DNA of 64,000 bases from Streptomyces sp. NBC_01497 (GTDB lineage Bacteria; Actinomycetota; Actinomycetes; Streptomycetales; Streptomycetaceae): contig NZ_CP109427.1 of NCBI RefSeq assembly GCF_036250695.1, forward strand, positions 4,650,001 to 4,714,000, given 5' to 3'. Each line of letters starts with the position of its first letter. Position 1 is the stretch's first letter. Under the pieces are notes generated by a model. The model was not told the origin of the DNA and did not search any database. It saw only the letters and a program-made list of their open reading frames with translations. The translations under genes were made by a program, and so were the position numbers. Shown in pieces: positions 34,593 to 43,386 of this stretch.

Positions 34593-36284
34593 GTGAGCAG
34601 CGAAGAAACTGTCCGGGACGCCGAGCCCCCCACGGGCGGCGGCCAGGACAGCGCGGGAGCGGCGGGCCCCGGCGCGATGAGCGGCACGGGCCACGGGGCC
34701 GCTCCCGACGCCGGTCCCGCGCCGGGCCCGGGCTCCGGCCCCCTCGCCGGCCCGCACACCGGGCCGGGCGGCGGCTCCGACCCGGGCGCCGGGGGGCCGG
34801 ACGCGGGCGACGAGGGCTACAGCAAGGACCTCAAGTCCCGCCACATCAACATGATCGCGATCGGTGGCGCCATCGGCACCGGTCTCTTCCTGGGAGCGGG
34901 TGGCCGCCTCGTCTCGGCCGGTCCCGCACTGGCGCTCGCGTACGCGGTCTGCGGACTGTTCGCGTTCTTCGTGGTGCGGGCACTGGGCGAACTGGTGCTG
35001 CACCGGCCGTCGTCCGGCTCCTTCGTCTCGTACGCACGCGAGTTCCTGGGCGAGAAGGGCGCGTACACGGCCGGCTGGATGTACTTCCTGAACTGGTCGA
35101 CCACCGGCATCGCCGACATCACGGCGGTCGCTCTGTACGTCCATTACTGGGGCATGTTCACGTCCGTGCCGCAGTGGCTGCTCGCGCTGATCGCGCTCGC
35201 CGTCGTGCTGTCGATCAACCTCATCTCGGTGAAGATCTTCGGCGAGATGGAGTTCTGGTTCGCGATCATCAAGGTCTCCGCGCTGGTCGTCTTCCTGGCC
35301 ATCGGCGTGTTCCTGCTGGTCACGCAACACCCCGTGGGCGGAAGGACACCCGGCTTCGACATCATCAGCAGCCACGGCGGGATCTTCCCCGCGGGCCTGC
35401 TGCCGGTCGTCGTCGTGCTCCAGGGCGTCGTCTTCGCGTACTCGGCGGTCGAGCTGATCGGCGTCACGGCGGGAGAGACGGCCGAACCGCAGAAGATCGT
35501 GCCGCGTGCCGTGAACTCGATCATGTGGCGCGTCATGATCTTCTACGTGGGCTCGGTGGTGCTGCTGGCGCTGCTCGTGCCGTACACCGGCTTCTCGGAC
35601 GGGCAGAGCCCGTTCGTCACGGTGCTGTCCAAGATCGGCGTACCGGCGGCCGGCGGTGTGATGAACCTCGTCGTCCTCACCGCCGCGATGTCCAGCCTGA
35701 ACTCGGGCCTCTACTCCACCGGCCGCATCCTGCGCTCCATGGCCATGGCGGGCTCCGCGCCCCGCTTCACCGGCCGGATGAACCGCCACCAGGTGCCCTA
35801 CGGCGGCATCCTGCTCACCGCGTCCGTCTGCATCCTCGGCGTGGTCCTGAACTACGTGGTGCCCGGCGAGGCGTTCGAGATCGTCCTGAACATCGCGTCG
35901 CTCGGCGTGCTGACGGCGTGGGGCATGATCATGATCTGCCACCTGGTCTTCGTCCGCCGGGCCAAGCAGGGCCTCGTCGAGCGCCCCTCCTACCGCCTGC
36001 CGGGATCCCCGGTGGTGGAGATCGTGACGCTGGCGTTCCTTGCGGGCGTGATGGTGCTGATGTGGTTCGACAAGCCCGTGGGCCGCAACACGATCCTCAT
36101 CATCCCCGTCATCGCGCTGGCGCTGGTGGCGGGCTGGTTCAAGGTACGGGGCCGGGTCCGCGAGAAGGCGGTCCCGGGCCAGAACCCCGGCCCGGACGGT
36201 CAGGGCGACGGCGGCCCGGGTGGCGTCGGCGACCAGGACGGCCGTGGCGGCGCGGCCGGCCCGGGGAAGGCCCCGGTGGGCTGA
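34593..36284 (+). CDS. Amino acid permease (APC superfamily, AnsP/CycA-like)
   Basis: Inner-membrane amino-acid/proton symporter. After a 70-residue Gly/Pro/Ala-rich N-terminal extension comes the family signature [21 protein letters not shown], with about twelve hydrophobic helices through residue 530. [23 protein letters not shown] matches helix 6 to loop text of asparagine and D-serine/D-alanine/glycine permeases. The GTG start at 34593 has only a weak purine site. The soluble extensions at both ends (Gly/Pro-rich start, Gly/Asp-rich tail) are longer than usual. Substrate is unproven; L-asparagine-type is my best guess. Confidence 0.85.
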   Translation: MSSEETVRDAEPPTGGGQDSAGAAGPGAMSGTGHGAAPDAGPAPGPGSGPLAGPHTGPGGGSDPGAGGPDAGDEGYSKDLKSRHINMIAIGGAIGTGLFLGAGGRLVSAGPALALAYAVCGLFAFFVVRALGELVLHRPSSGSFVSYAREFLGEKGAYTAGWMYFLNWSTTGIADITAVALYVHYWGMFTSVPQWLLALIALAVVLSINLISVKIFGEMEFWFAIIKVSALVVFLAIGVFLLVTQHPVGGRTPGFDIISSHGGIFPAGLLPVVVVLQGVVFAYSAVELIGVTAGETAEPQKIVPRAVNSIMWRVMIFYVGSVVLLALLVPYTGFSDGQSPFVTVLSKIGVPAAGGVMNLVVLTAAMSSLNSGLYSTGRILRSMAMAGSAPRFTGRMNRHQVPYGGILLTASVCILGVVLNYVVPGEAFEIVLNIASLGVLTAWGMIMICHLVFVRRAKQGLVERPSYRLPGSPVVEIVTLAFLAGVMVLMWFDKPVGRNTILIIPVIALALVAGWFKVRGRVREKAVPGQNPGPDGQGDGGPGGVGDQDGRGGAAGPGKAPVG

Positions 36285-36689
36285 ACGCCCGTTCGGCGCG
36301 GCCTTGCCCGCGCCTCGCCGTGCGCCCGCCCGGGGGGGCTGCCGGGCGCGCGGCGGCCCGGCCGCGTTCGCCGTGGGCTGCTCCGGCGCGCCGGAGACGG
36401 CCCGGAGGTTCGCGGGCCGACCCTCCGGGGTGAGGGGCTCAGGGGTCGCGGGCCTCGGAACCTCAGGTCCTCCGGTCCTTGAAACCTGGGGGCCGCGAGG
36501 TCCCGAGGCGGTAGGAGCGGGATCGTGGGGGCGAGTATCAGCCGCGCGGCCTGCGCGACCCCTTGTGCAGCCGCTGTGTTCAGCCGGTGCCGGTGCCGGT
36601 GCCGGTACGGGGTACCGGTACGCGGTGCCGGTGCCGGTGCCGGTACGGGGTACCGGTACGCGGTACCGGCGCGAGCCCGGTGCCGGGTC
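36285..36689. other. 405-bp convergent intergenic region
   Basis: Lies between the convergent permease and aldolase genes. It holds a 38-bp tandem duplication (36586-36661) and other G/C-rich direct repeats. No gene was seen. The GGTACC palindromes could act as transcription stops. Confidence 0.6.
36586..36661. repeat. Exact 38-bp tandem duplication
   Basis: Two head-to-tail 38-base units, each starting GGTGCCGGTGCCGG and ending GGTACCGGTACGC, followed by a partial third (GGTACCGG). Each unit is itself built from GGTGCC/GGTACC hexamers, with nested palindromes. Confidence 0.9.
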
Positions 36690-37499
36690 TCAGATCCTGC
36701 CCAGCCCCGCATGGTGCATCTTGGCCACGTTCGTGCGCCACACCAGATCGTCGTTGAACCCGCCGCCCAGGTCAGGCAGTTCCGCGATGTCCTCCTCGGG
36801 CAGTACGGGCGGGACGCCGTGCGCGTTCGCCGCCAGGGTGATCTTCGCGAGCGCGTCGAGGTTCAACGCCCTGACGACCGCCTCCTGAACCGTCGCGCCC
36901 GTCGCCACGATGCCGTGACCACGCAGCACGCACGCCGGCCGGTCGCCCAACGCGGTGGCCACTTCCCTCCCCAGTTCGGGGCGGGTGATGAGTACGCCGC
37001 GCGGATAGACCGGGATGCCGCCCAGCGCCATCCGCATCGCCGGGATGTTGTACGCGCCGACGATCGGGCGCAGTGCGAGTCCGCCCAGGTCCGCCGCGAC
37101 GACGGACGGCGGATGCACGTGCACGACCGCCCGCACGTCCGGGCGCGCCTTCAACACCTCCTGGTGGATGGGTAGTTCGTTGGGCGCCTTGGTCCCCTCG
37201 GGGAGTCCGGACGCCGGCCCGTCCAGGGGGACGCGGTGTACGTCGGCCCGCTCCGTGAACAGCAGTCCACGCTCGCGCGGCCCCCGGCACCGGATGTGCA
37301 GGGTGTCCGGCGCGTCGGCGTCGCGCAGGCTGATGTGGCCGAGGATGTCCTCCGCCAGGCCCTGGAACGCCAGGATGCGGCAGCCCAAGGCAATCACCCC
37401 CGCGGGGTCGGTCGCCGGTGCGCGGTCCGCGACGGCGTCCGTGTCCGCACTCGTATGCGTCCCTGCGTCCGTGTCCGTACCGATGTCGGGAAAGCTCAT
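36690..37499 (-). CDS. Class II aldolase/adducin family protein
   Basis: Probable zinc-dependent aldolase, epimerase or decarboxylase acting on a phosphorylated small sugar (fuculose-, ribulose- or tetronate-type). Metal ligands are visible as VVHVHPPS (HxH) and a third His in CVLRGHGIVATG; the acid residue region is IHQEVLKARPDV. 269 aa; the first 35 residues are Asp/Thr/Ala-rich and probably disordered. It is divergent from an IclR regulator (311-bp gap), which likely controls it. With two FGGY kinases and a dehydrogenase nearby, it could perform the carbon-carbon cleavage of a catabolic route. Confidence 0.85.
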   Translation of the reverse strand: MSFPDIGTDTDAGTHTSADTDAVADRAPATDPAGVIALGCRILAFQGLAEDILGHISLRDADAPDTLHIRCRGPRERGLLFTERADVHRVPLDGPASGLPEGTKAPNELPIHQEVLKARPDVRAVVHVHPPSVVAADLGGLALRPIVGAYNIPAMRMALGGIPVYPRGVLITRPELGREVATALGDRPACVLRGHGIVATGATVQEAVVRALNLDALAKITLAANAHGVPPVLPEEDIAELPDLGGGFNDDLVWRTNVAKMHHAGLGRI

Positions 37500-37522
37500 G
37501 GCAGTGCCAACTCTTCTGCTGT

Positions 37523-37539
37523 GAAGAAACTACTTCTTT
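37523..37539. promoter_or_regulatory. Candidate IclR operator
   Basis: GAAGAA and TTCTTT (5 of 6 complementary) flank ACTAC in an unusually A/T-rich stretch 24 bp upstream of the aldolase start. TTTCAATGGAG follows directly. The position between a divergent IclR gene and its likely target suits an operator. Confidence 0.4.
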
Positions 37540-37810
37540 CAATGGAGAACCGTGCCACCGGCCCTTCTCGGCGGTCAAGGACACCTCCCGCCCACGCCAC
37601 GACCTCTCGGCCGGACGCTACGATCGCCGGATGGCGGCGGCACGGGTGACATCGGGCGAACCGAACAGCATCGGGCCCCCGGGACCCGGGGCCCACGGAC
37701 CGGCCGGATCCCGACCCGACGGGCAGGCAGGGACACCCGGACTCAGGTGCCGCGACGGGTTCGCCGGCGCGGGGTCCGACGGACACACCGGATTTGAGGA
37801 CTGAGCCGGC

Positions 37811-38614
37811 ATGGAGAACAGAGCCGGATCCGACGGCCCCGCCTACCCCATCACCTCCGTCGACAACGCCTTGCGGCTGCTCCTGATGTTCCGCGACCAC
37901 AAGCGGCTCAGGCTCTCCGAGGTCGCGCAGGCGCTCGGCGTCGCGGACTCCACCGCACACCGCCTTCTGGCGATGCTCATCCACCACGACTTCGTACGAC
38001 GCGACGACACACTGCGCGTGTACGTCACCGGGCCCGCACTGCTGGAGATCGGGCTCGCCGCCGTACGCACCCTTGACATCCGTAACCTGGCGGGCCCCGT
38101 TCTCGCCGAACTGGCGCGACAGGTCGACGAGACGGTGCACCTCGCCCAGCTCGAAGGCGGCCGCATCCGTTATCTCGCGGGGGCGGAGAGCGGCCGAGCG
38201 CTGCGCGTCGCCGACCGGACCGGGCAGCTCATGGCGGCGCCCCGGACCGCTACCGGCAAGGCACTGCTGGCCGAACTCACCGCCGGGCAACTCGACGAAC
38301 TCTTCCCCACCCTCCCCGCGTCGCCTCCCGGACCTGCCACGACGGCGGACGGACTCACGGCGCCCGAGCGCCAGGAACTCGACGAGGAGCTCGCCCGCGT
38401 GCGAGAACGCGGCTACGCCACCAACTACCGCGAGGCCGAGGAGATCGTGTCCGTCGCGACCGTGGTGAGGGACCGCCGCGACATCGCGATCGCGGCGATC
38501 AACGCCTCCGCCCCCGCCGGCCGCATGGACCGCAGACGGCAGACGCTCGTCGTACGGCAGTTGCACGCGGCGGCCGTCCAACTGGAGCGGCTGCTGAGTA
38601 CGGCGGTCGGCTGA
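37811..38614 (+). CDS. IclR family transcriptional regulator
   Basis: N-terminal winged helix-turn-helix (TSVDNALRLLLMF ... LSEVAQALGVADSTAHRLLAML), then the IclR effector domain with VDETVHLAQLEG, GQLMAAPRTATGKALLA and YATNYREAEEIVSVATVV. 267 aa is a normal length. ATG 37811 has GAGGA upstream. Divergent from the class II aldolase, so it probably represses or activates that gene and perhaps the kinases. Effector is unknown but is likely the pathway substrate or an intermediate. Confidence 0.9.
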   Translation: MENRAGSDGPAYPITSVDNALRLLLMFRDHKRLRLSEVAQALGVADSTAHRLLAMLIHHDFVRRDDTLRVYVTGPALLEIGLAAVRTLDIRNLAGPVLAELARQVDETVHLAQLEGGRIRYLAGAESGRALRVADRTGQLMAAPRTATGKALLAELTAGQLDELFPTLPASPPGPATTADGLTAPERQELDEELARVRERGYATNYREAEEIVSVATVVRDRRDIAIAAINASAPAGRMDRRRQTLVVRQLHAAAVQLERLLSTAVG

Positions 38615-38781
38615 CCCCCGCGCCGGCCTTTGACGAGCCTGGTTCCTCGGCGCTGATGGAGGCAGGTTTCCCAAGTGCCGACGGAGCCGGGTTTCCCCTC
38701 GCCGACGAAACCGGGTCCCCCGCCCCAGGGGAGCGGGCTTTCCGCGCCCCGACGGAGCCGGGTTCCGCGGGCCCCGGGTGA

Positions 38782-39804
38782 TCAGGTTCCCGAGCCCGGA
38801 ACCCTCTCGCGCACCACCTCGCCGGGCTCCTTGTCCTCACGCAGTCCCAGAAATCGCGGGTGCCGCAGCATGCCCTCCCTGGTCCACTCCGTGAAACCGA
38901 CCTGCGCGACAAGCTCGGGCCGCGCCCAGTGCGCCGCATGCTCCCGTATGTGGTCGGCGAACGGAGCTCTGGCGGTGGCCAGTCCGTCCAGCCGGTCGCG
39001 GATGTCGCGCAGCGTCGCCCGGTCGTACCCGGTGCCGACTTTGCCCGCGTAACGCAGTCGTGAGCCCTCGTAGTAGCCCAGGAGCAGCGCACCGAATCCG
39101 GTGCGGGAGCCCGCCGGCTCGGTGAAGCCACCCACCACGAACTCCTGCCCTCGCGCGCATTTCAGCTTCAGCCAGTCGCCCGACCTGCGTGGCTGGTAGC
39201 CGCCCGCGGCACGCTTGGCTATCAGGCCCTCCCAGCCGTGCTCGCAGGCGCGCTCCAGCAGTTCCTGACCGCCCTCGTTGCGGTGCGGCGTGAACCGCAG
39301 AGGCGCGTGGTAGCTGAGGGCGCGCCGCAAAAGTGACTTCCTGGCACGCAGAGGCAGGCGGGTCACGTCGGCGCCCTCCAGCCTGAGGATGTCGAAGACG
39401 TAGTACGTCACGGCGACGCGGCTCGCACGTGAGCGGCGCTCGTCGGTGATTCCCAGGCGCCGTTGGAGGCGGGCGAAATCCGTCCGGCCGTGCGAGAACG
39501 CCACGACCTCGCCGTCCAGGACGAAATCCGCCGCCTCCTGTGCCGCCAACGCATCGGCGATCTCCGGGTAGGTCGCGTTCTGCCGCAGACCGCCCCGTGA
39601 CAGGAGCCTGACACCGTGCTCGTCACGCACGGCCAGCATCCGGACCCCGTCGAGCTTGCGCTCGAAGATCCAGCCACCGGCGTCGAAATCCCTGCGGTCG
39701 CTGAGGGTGGCCAGCATCGGCTGCGCGGCCAGCTCGCCACCCGTCGGTGCGTCGGACAGAAGCCGCTGTTCGTCGGGTGAGAGGGAGGACAGGAGCCGGT
39801 TCAT
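38782..39804 (-). CDS. ligD: ATP-dependent DNA ligase (LigD ligase domain)
   Basis: Joins DNA ends in bacterial non-homologous end joining. Motif I is FERKLDGVRM with the adenylated Lys (KxDG); later motifs include VLDGEVVAF, YYVFDILRLEG, EGLIAKR and DWLKLK. The C-terminal OB fold holds VVGGFTEP and GYDRATLRDIRDRL. 340 aa, i.e. only the ligase part of LigD. ATG 39804 overlaps the stop of the phosphoesterase gene (ATGA), so both are coupled. The polymerase domain and Ku are not in the window and must be elsewhere if NHEJ is complete. Confidence 0.9.
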   Translation of the reverse strand: MNRLLSSLSPDEQRLLSDAPTGGELAAQPMLATLSDRRDFDAGGWIFERKLDGVRMLAVRDEHGVRLLSRGGLRQNATYPEIADALAAQEAADFVLDGEVVAFSHGRTDFARLQRRLGITDERRSRASRVAVTYYVFDILRLEGADVTRLPLRARKSLLRRALSYHAPLRFTPHRNEGGQELLERACEHGWEGLIAKRAAGGYQPRRSGDWLKLKCARGQEFVVGGFTEPAGSRTGFGALLLGYYEGSRLRYAGKVGTGYDRATLRDIRDRLDGLATARAPFADHIREHAAHWARPELVAQVGFTEWTREGMLRHPRFLGLREDKEPGEVVRERVPGSGT

Positions 39805-40796
39805 GGGGCACCACCTCGCGTTGCCCTGCCTGCGTGCGCCGTGCCCCCGTGCGTCCGGCCGGCACCGGCGTTGCCCGGGGGCCCGTCCTCGTGGCCCGGC
39901 CCTTCTCGTCCGTCGACGCGGCGCACCGTGCCACGTCCGGCCTTCCTCGCACCGGTGCTGTCCGTTGCGCCGTGCCCGCCCGACTGTCCGCCGTCGTCAC
40001 GGTGGCTCCCGCTGTGGTCGCCGTCGTCCCGCTCGACCTGGTGCAAGGTCCGCCCCGACAGCGCCGACCTGGCCCGGCGCGGGTCCGGAGTCGCGGTGCC
40101 GCTCCGGTCGGCCTTCGCGTCGGCCCGCTTCACCAGCAACCAGGCTTCTTCCCCGTCCTCCTCATGGCCCGCTCCACCCCCGCCCCGGAAACGGGTGAGT
40201 ACGTAACCGCCCTTCAGCTTCGCCCCGTCGAGCCAGAAGCTCGCATGGCCCTCGGCCAGGGCTTTCGCGAACGACGCGGCATCGCTCGCCGTACCGTCCT
40301 TGCCCAGCGGCCTGTACGTCCCGGTGTCCCACACGATCACGGTGCCCGCACCGTACTCACCCCGGTCGATGGTGCCCTCGTACTCCCGGTACTCCAGCGG
40401 ATGATCCTCGGTGGGTACGGCCAGCCGTTTGTCGCCGGGGTCGGTGGAAGGCCCCTTGGGCACCGCCCAGGACTTGAGAACACCGTCGACCTCCAGCCGG
40501 AAGTCGAAATGCATGGTGCTCGCGTCGTGAATCTGTACGACGTACGACGGCAGGTCCCCGGCAGTGTCATCCCCACCGCCCCGGCCGGTGCCTTCCTGCC
40601 CGCTTGCGCTCCCCGAATCCCCCCGGTGCTCCGGGCCGTCGGCGCTCTCGGAGGCCCCTTCGTGGCCCCTGCGGCTCTTGTCGCCCCTCGCTTCCTCCCC
40701 GCGCCGGCCCCTTGCCTCGTCATCGCCACGCGGCTCACCTGTGGCGCCGAAATCTCGCTTGCCCCGGTAACGCCTCAGCGGGTCTTCCCCAGCCAC
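39801..40796 (-). CDS. LigD 3'-phosphoesterase domain protein
   Basis: Predicted to trim 3'-phosphate or 3'-ribonucleoside ends before ligation. VVQIHDASTMHFDFRLE is the metal/phosphate site of the family (HDA...HxDxR), followed by HPLEYREYEGTID and GAGTVIVWDTGTY. The enzymatic core (about residues 80-220) is flanked by Gly/Asp/His/Arg-rich disordered arms, including a long Gly/Asp/His tail. GTG 40796 has AAAGGAG at good spacing. The protein is translationally coupled to the separate ligase gene, making a split LigD. Confidence 0.88.
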   Translation of the reverse strand: MAGEDPLRRYRGKRDFGATGEPRGDDEARGRRGEEARGDKSRRGHEGASESADGPEHRGDSGSASGQEGTGRGGGDDTAGDLPSYVVQIHDASTMHFDFRLEVDGVLKSWAVPKGPSTDPGDKRLAVPTEDHPLEYREYEGTIDRGEYGAGTVIVWDTGTYRPLGKDGTASDAASFAKALAEGHASFWLDGAKLKGGYVLTRFRGGGGAGHEEDGEEAWLLVKRADAKADRSGTATPDPRRARSALSGRTLHQVERDDGDHSGSHRDDGGQSGGHGATDSTGARKAGRGTVRRVDGREGPGHEDGPPGNAGAGRTHGGTAHAGRATRGGAP

Positions 40797-41233
40797 AGAT
40801 CACTCCTTTCTCGCAGCTCAGGAGACGGGTACCCCTGGAACGCCGTTCGTCCCAGCCGGTGGGGCGGCTCGGCCGGCCCCTGGGCGAGGCCGTGGAAGTG
40901 ATCCCGTGGCCCAGGACGGCCCGCTCCCGCTGGAGCGGGCCGTCACGGTTGGCCGGGCGACGGCGGTGACCGGGGTGGTGGCCGTGAGGGGCCGGCTCGC
41001 CTCCGCCGGTCCGCCGGGCGTCGCCGGTCGCGGCCGCTCGTGTGCCGGGGCACCTCGCCACCGACTCCACGGCCGTCCGTACCGCCTGGACGAGCCCCGC
41101 TCACCCGGTACCGCCTGGACGAGCGCCGCTCACCACCGGTACCTCCGTTTCGCTTTCCGCCGCGGTCCCACCGGACGCCTCCGCGAAACCGTCCTGCGGC
41201 AGACCGACGACCCGGTGCGGTCGGCCCGCCTCG
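40797..41233. other. 437-bp intergenic region
   Basis: Lies between the LigD phosphoesterase start and the DUF1295 stop. The only notable structure is a 27-bp direct repeat (41079-41105 and 41108-41134, one mismatch) of GTACCGCCTGGACGAGC plus CCGCTCACC. No gene was seen. Confidence 0.6.
41079..41134. repeat. Near-exact 27-bp direct repeat
   Basis: Two 27-base copies with a 29-bp period differ at one base (GAGCCCC versus GAGCGCC). Function unknown. Confidence 0.85.
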
Positions 41234-42058
41234 TCAGCTGCCCTGCGCCGGGCGCCTCTTCGGAGGCCGGGGGAGGAAGCCGCTGGTACGGGAGGCATAG
41301 TCGGAAAAGCCCGGCCGATCGGCCATGTGCCGCTCCAGCAGCCGTTTCCCGCTGCCTTTCGTGAGGAGCAGCGACATCACGACAGGGCTGACCACGGTGG
41401 CGGCGGCCGTCGGCCAACTACCGCACGCGAACAGGAACAATCCCCACCACACGCAGAAGTCACCGAAGTAGTTGGGGTGACGGGTCCAGCTCCACAGGCC
41501 CCGGTCCATGATGCGGCCCTTGTTCGCGGGGTCAGCGGTGAAGGCTGCCAGCTGGTGGTCGCCCACCGCCTCGAAGAACAGTCCCAGCAGCCACAACGCG
41601 CAGCCGACGTAGACCAACGGCCCCACGGCGTTCGGAAGGTACTGGGCGGCCTGCACCGGCAACGACACCAGCACCACCAGGAGGGCCTGGAGCAGATACA
41701 CCGTCCGCAGCGCCCGCAGCCGCGGGTCACCCGACCCCTTCGCCAGCATCTTCTCGTAGCGCGGATCCTCGCCCTTGCCCCGGCCCCGGTGGGCGATGTG
41801 CAGGGACAGCCGCACGCCCCAGACCACGGTGAGCGCCGTGACGAGTCCCTGACGGACGCCGTCGCCCTCGCCCCGGCCGGCCGCCATCGCGAGCGAGACG
41901 AGCGCGGCCACCGCGAAGGCCGCACCCCATGCCACGTCCACGTAGCGGTGTCTGCCCTTCGCCACACCGACAGCGAAAGTCACCAGCATGACGGCGAGCA
42001 CACCACCGGCCGAGACCCCGACTCCCGTTCCGAACGGCCCCCAGGGGAAGCCGCTCAC
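41234..42058 (-). CDS. DUF1295 membrane protein (steroid 5-alpha-reductase-like)
   Basis: Integral membrane protein of 274 aa with about seven hydrophobic helices. The C-terminal WSWTRHPNYFGDFCVWWGLFL is the NADPH/steroid-reductase-like signature shared with isoprenylcysteine methyltransferases and 5-alpha reductases. GTG 42058 was chosen because it overlaps the stop of the preceding methyltransferase (GTGA); a longer upstream reading would run into that gene. Last gene of a four-gene operon. In Mycobacterium tuberculosis the equivalent (Rv0446c) sits in the same order beside sigK. It probably reduces or handles a lipid made by the operon; substrate unknown. Confidence 0.85.
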   Translation of the reverse strand: MSGFPWGPFGTGVGVSAGGVLAVMLVTFAVGVAKGRHRYVDVAWGAAFAVAALVSLAMAAGRGEGDGVRQGLVTALTVVWGVRLSLHIAHRGRGKGEDPRYEKMLAKGSGDPRLRALRTVYLLQALLVVLVSLPVQAAQYLPNAVGPLVYVGCALWLLGLFFEAVGDHQLAAFTADPANKGRIMDRGLWSWTRHPNYFGDFCVWWGLFLFACGSWPTAAATVVSPVVMSLLLTKGSGKRLLERHMADRPGFSDYASRTSGFLPRPPKRRPAQGS

Positions 42059-43383
42059 AGCTCGCCGCCGCCGCTCGGCCCGGCGCCGTCGCCCGTCCGG
42101 GCCAGCACGACCTGCCGCACATCCAGATAACCGGAGCGGAAGCCAGCCTCCGAGTACGCCAGGTAGAAGGTCCACATGCGACGGAACGTCTCGTCGAATC
42201 CCAACGCGTCCACCTCACCGCCGCGTTCGGTGAAGGCCTCGCGCCACAGTCGCAGGGTCTCGGCGTAGTGCGCGCCGTATCCGTCCACCCGGACGGTCCT
42301 CAGGCCCGTCAGGTTACGGCTGATGGTCTCCATCGCCTCCAGGGACGGGATCACTCCGCCGGGGAAGATGTACTTGTGGATCCAGGTGTAGGTGTCCTGG
42401 GTGGCGAGCAGCCGGTCGTGCGCCATGGTGATCGCCTGCAGCGCGACCCGGCCGCCCGGTACCAGCAGCCGGTCCAGCGTCTCGAAGTACGTCGGCCAGA
42501 ACTCCACCCCGACGGCCTCGATCATCTCGACGCTGACCACGGCGTCGTAGGTGCCCTCGACGCGGCGATAGTCCCGTAGTTCGATCGTGACGGCGTCGCC
42601 GTGACCGGCGGCCCGCACCCGTTCACGCGCCAGGTCCCGCTGTTCCTCGGAGAGGGTGACGCTGTGGACGCGTGCTCCCCGCTCCGCTGCCCGCACGGCG
42701 AGTTCGCCCCACCCGGTGCCGATCTCCAACAGGCGGGTACCGGGCCCGACCCGCGCCGCGTCGAGCAGCAGGTCGATCTTGCGCCGTTGCGCGTCCGCCA
42801 GCAGCACACGGTCACCGGGCAGGGCGCGGAAGACGGCCGACGAGTAGGTCATCGTCTCGTCGAGGAACAGCGCGAACAGCTCGTTGGACAGGTCGTAATG
42901 GTGGTGGATGTTGCCGCGCGAGCCCTCGGGAGTGTTGCGCTGCGCCACGGGATGCCGCCGCACGAACGCTGTGCGCAGGCGCTGCAGTGCCGCGGGGATG
43001 AGACGGTCCGCGTGGCCGGCGAGAACGGTCAGCACGGCGACGAGATCCGGTGCGTCCCACTCGCCCGCCATGTAGGACTCGCCGAAGCCGATGAGCCCGC
43101 CGGTGCCGATCCTGCGGTGGAAGGCGGCCGGGTCGTGGATGGTCATCCGGGGCCCGCCGAGCCCGATCGGTCCGGAGACGTCTCCCTCGATGTGCACGTA
43201 GAGCGGCAAGCCGCCCAGTGCCCGGCGCACGAGGCGCTCGGCGATCGCCGCCCGGAGCCCGGACGAACGGGGCGGTCGCGCGACATCGGGCCAGCGCGAC
43301 GGGTCGATGGCGGCGGCGCCCGCCACCACGTCCGTGGTCCTTTCGGCGGAGGGGTTGTGCTGCGGGTACGGGGAGAGGGTCAC
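42055..43383 (-). CDS. Cyclopropane-fatty-acid synthase-like SAM methyltransferase
   Basis: Methylates the double bond of unsaturated acyl chains in phospholipids. LLEIGTGWGELAVRAAERGA is the SAM-binding motif; NIHHHYDLSNELFALFLDE and SVEMIEAVGVEFWPTYF are active-site segments of the CFA synthase family. IGFGESYMAGEWD is the N-terminal domain signature. 442 aa, typical. GTG 43383 lies 3 bp from the upstream gene. It is syntenic with UfaA1 (Rv0447c) in the mycobacterial sigK locus, where the product has been linked to 10-methyl branched fatty acids. Cyclopropane versus methyl-branch product cannot be decided from sequence. Confidence 0.9.
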   Translation of the reverse strand: MTLSPYPQHNPSAERTTDVVAGAAAIDPSRWPDVARPPRSSGLRAAIAERLVRRALGGLPLYVHIEGDVSGPIGLGGPRMTIHDPAAFHRRIGTGGLIGFGESYMAGEWDAPDLVAVLTVLAGHADRLIPAALQRLRTAFVRRHPVAQRNTPEGSRGNIHHHYDLSNELFALFLDETMTYSSAVFRALPGDRVLLADAQRRKIDLLLDAARVGPGTRLLEIGTGWGELAVRAAERGARVHSVTLSEEQRDLARERVRAAGHGDAVTIELRDYRRVEGTYDAVVSVEMIEAVGVEFWPTYFETLDRLLVPGGRVALQAITMAHDRLLATQDTYTWIHKYIFPGGVIPSLEAMETISRNLTGLRTVRVDGYGAHYAETLRLWREAFTERGGEVDALGFDETFRRMWTFYLAYSEAGFRSGYLDVRQVVLARTGDGAGPSGGGEL

Positions 43384-43386
43384 GTC

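Noticed and set aside
38640..38781. Degenerate GACGGAGCCGGGTTTC-type repeats between the IclR and ligase genes as a terminator array
   Set aside because: The units are too irregular and no stable hairpin with clear arms could be defined by eye.
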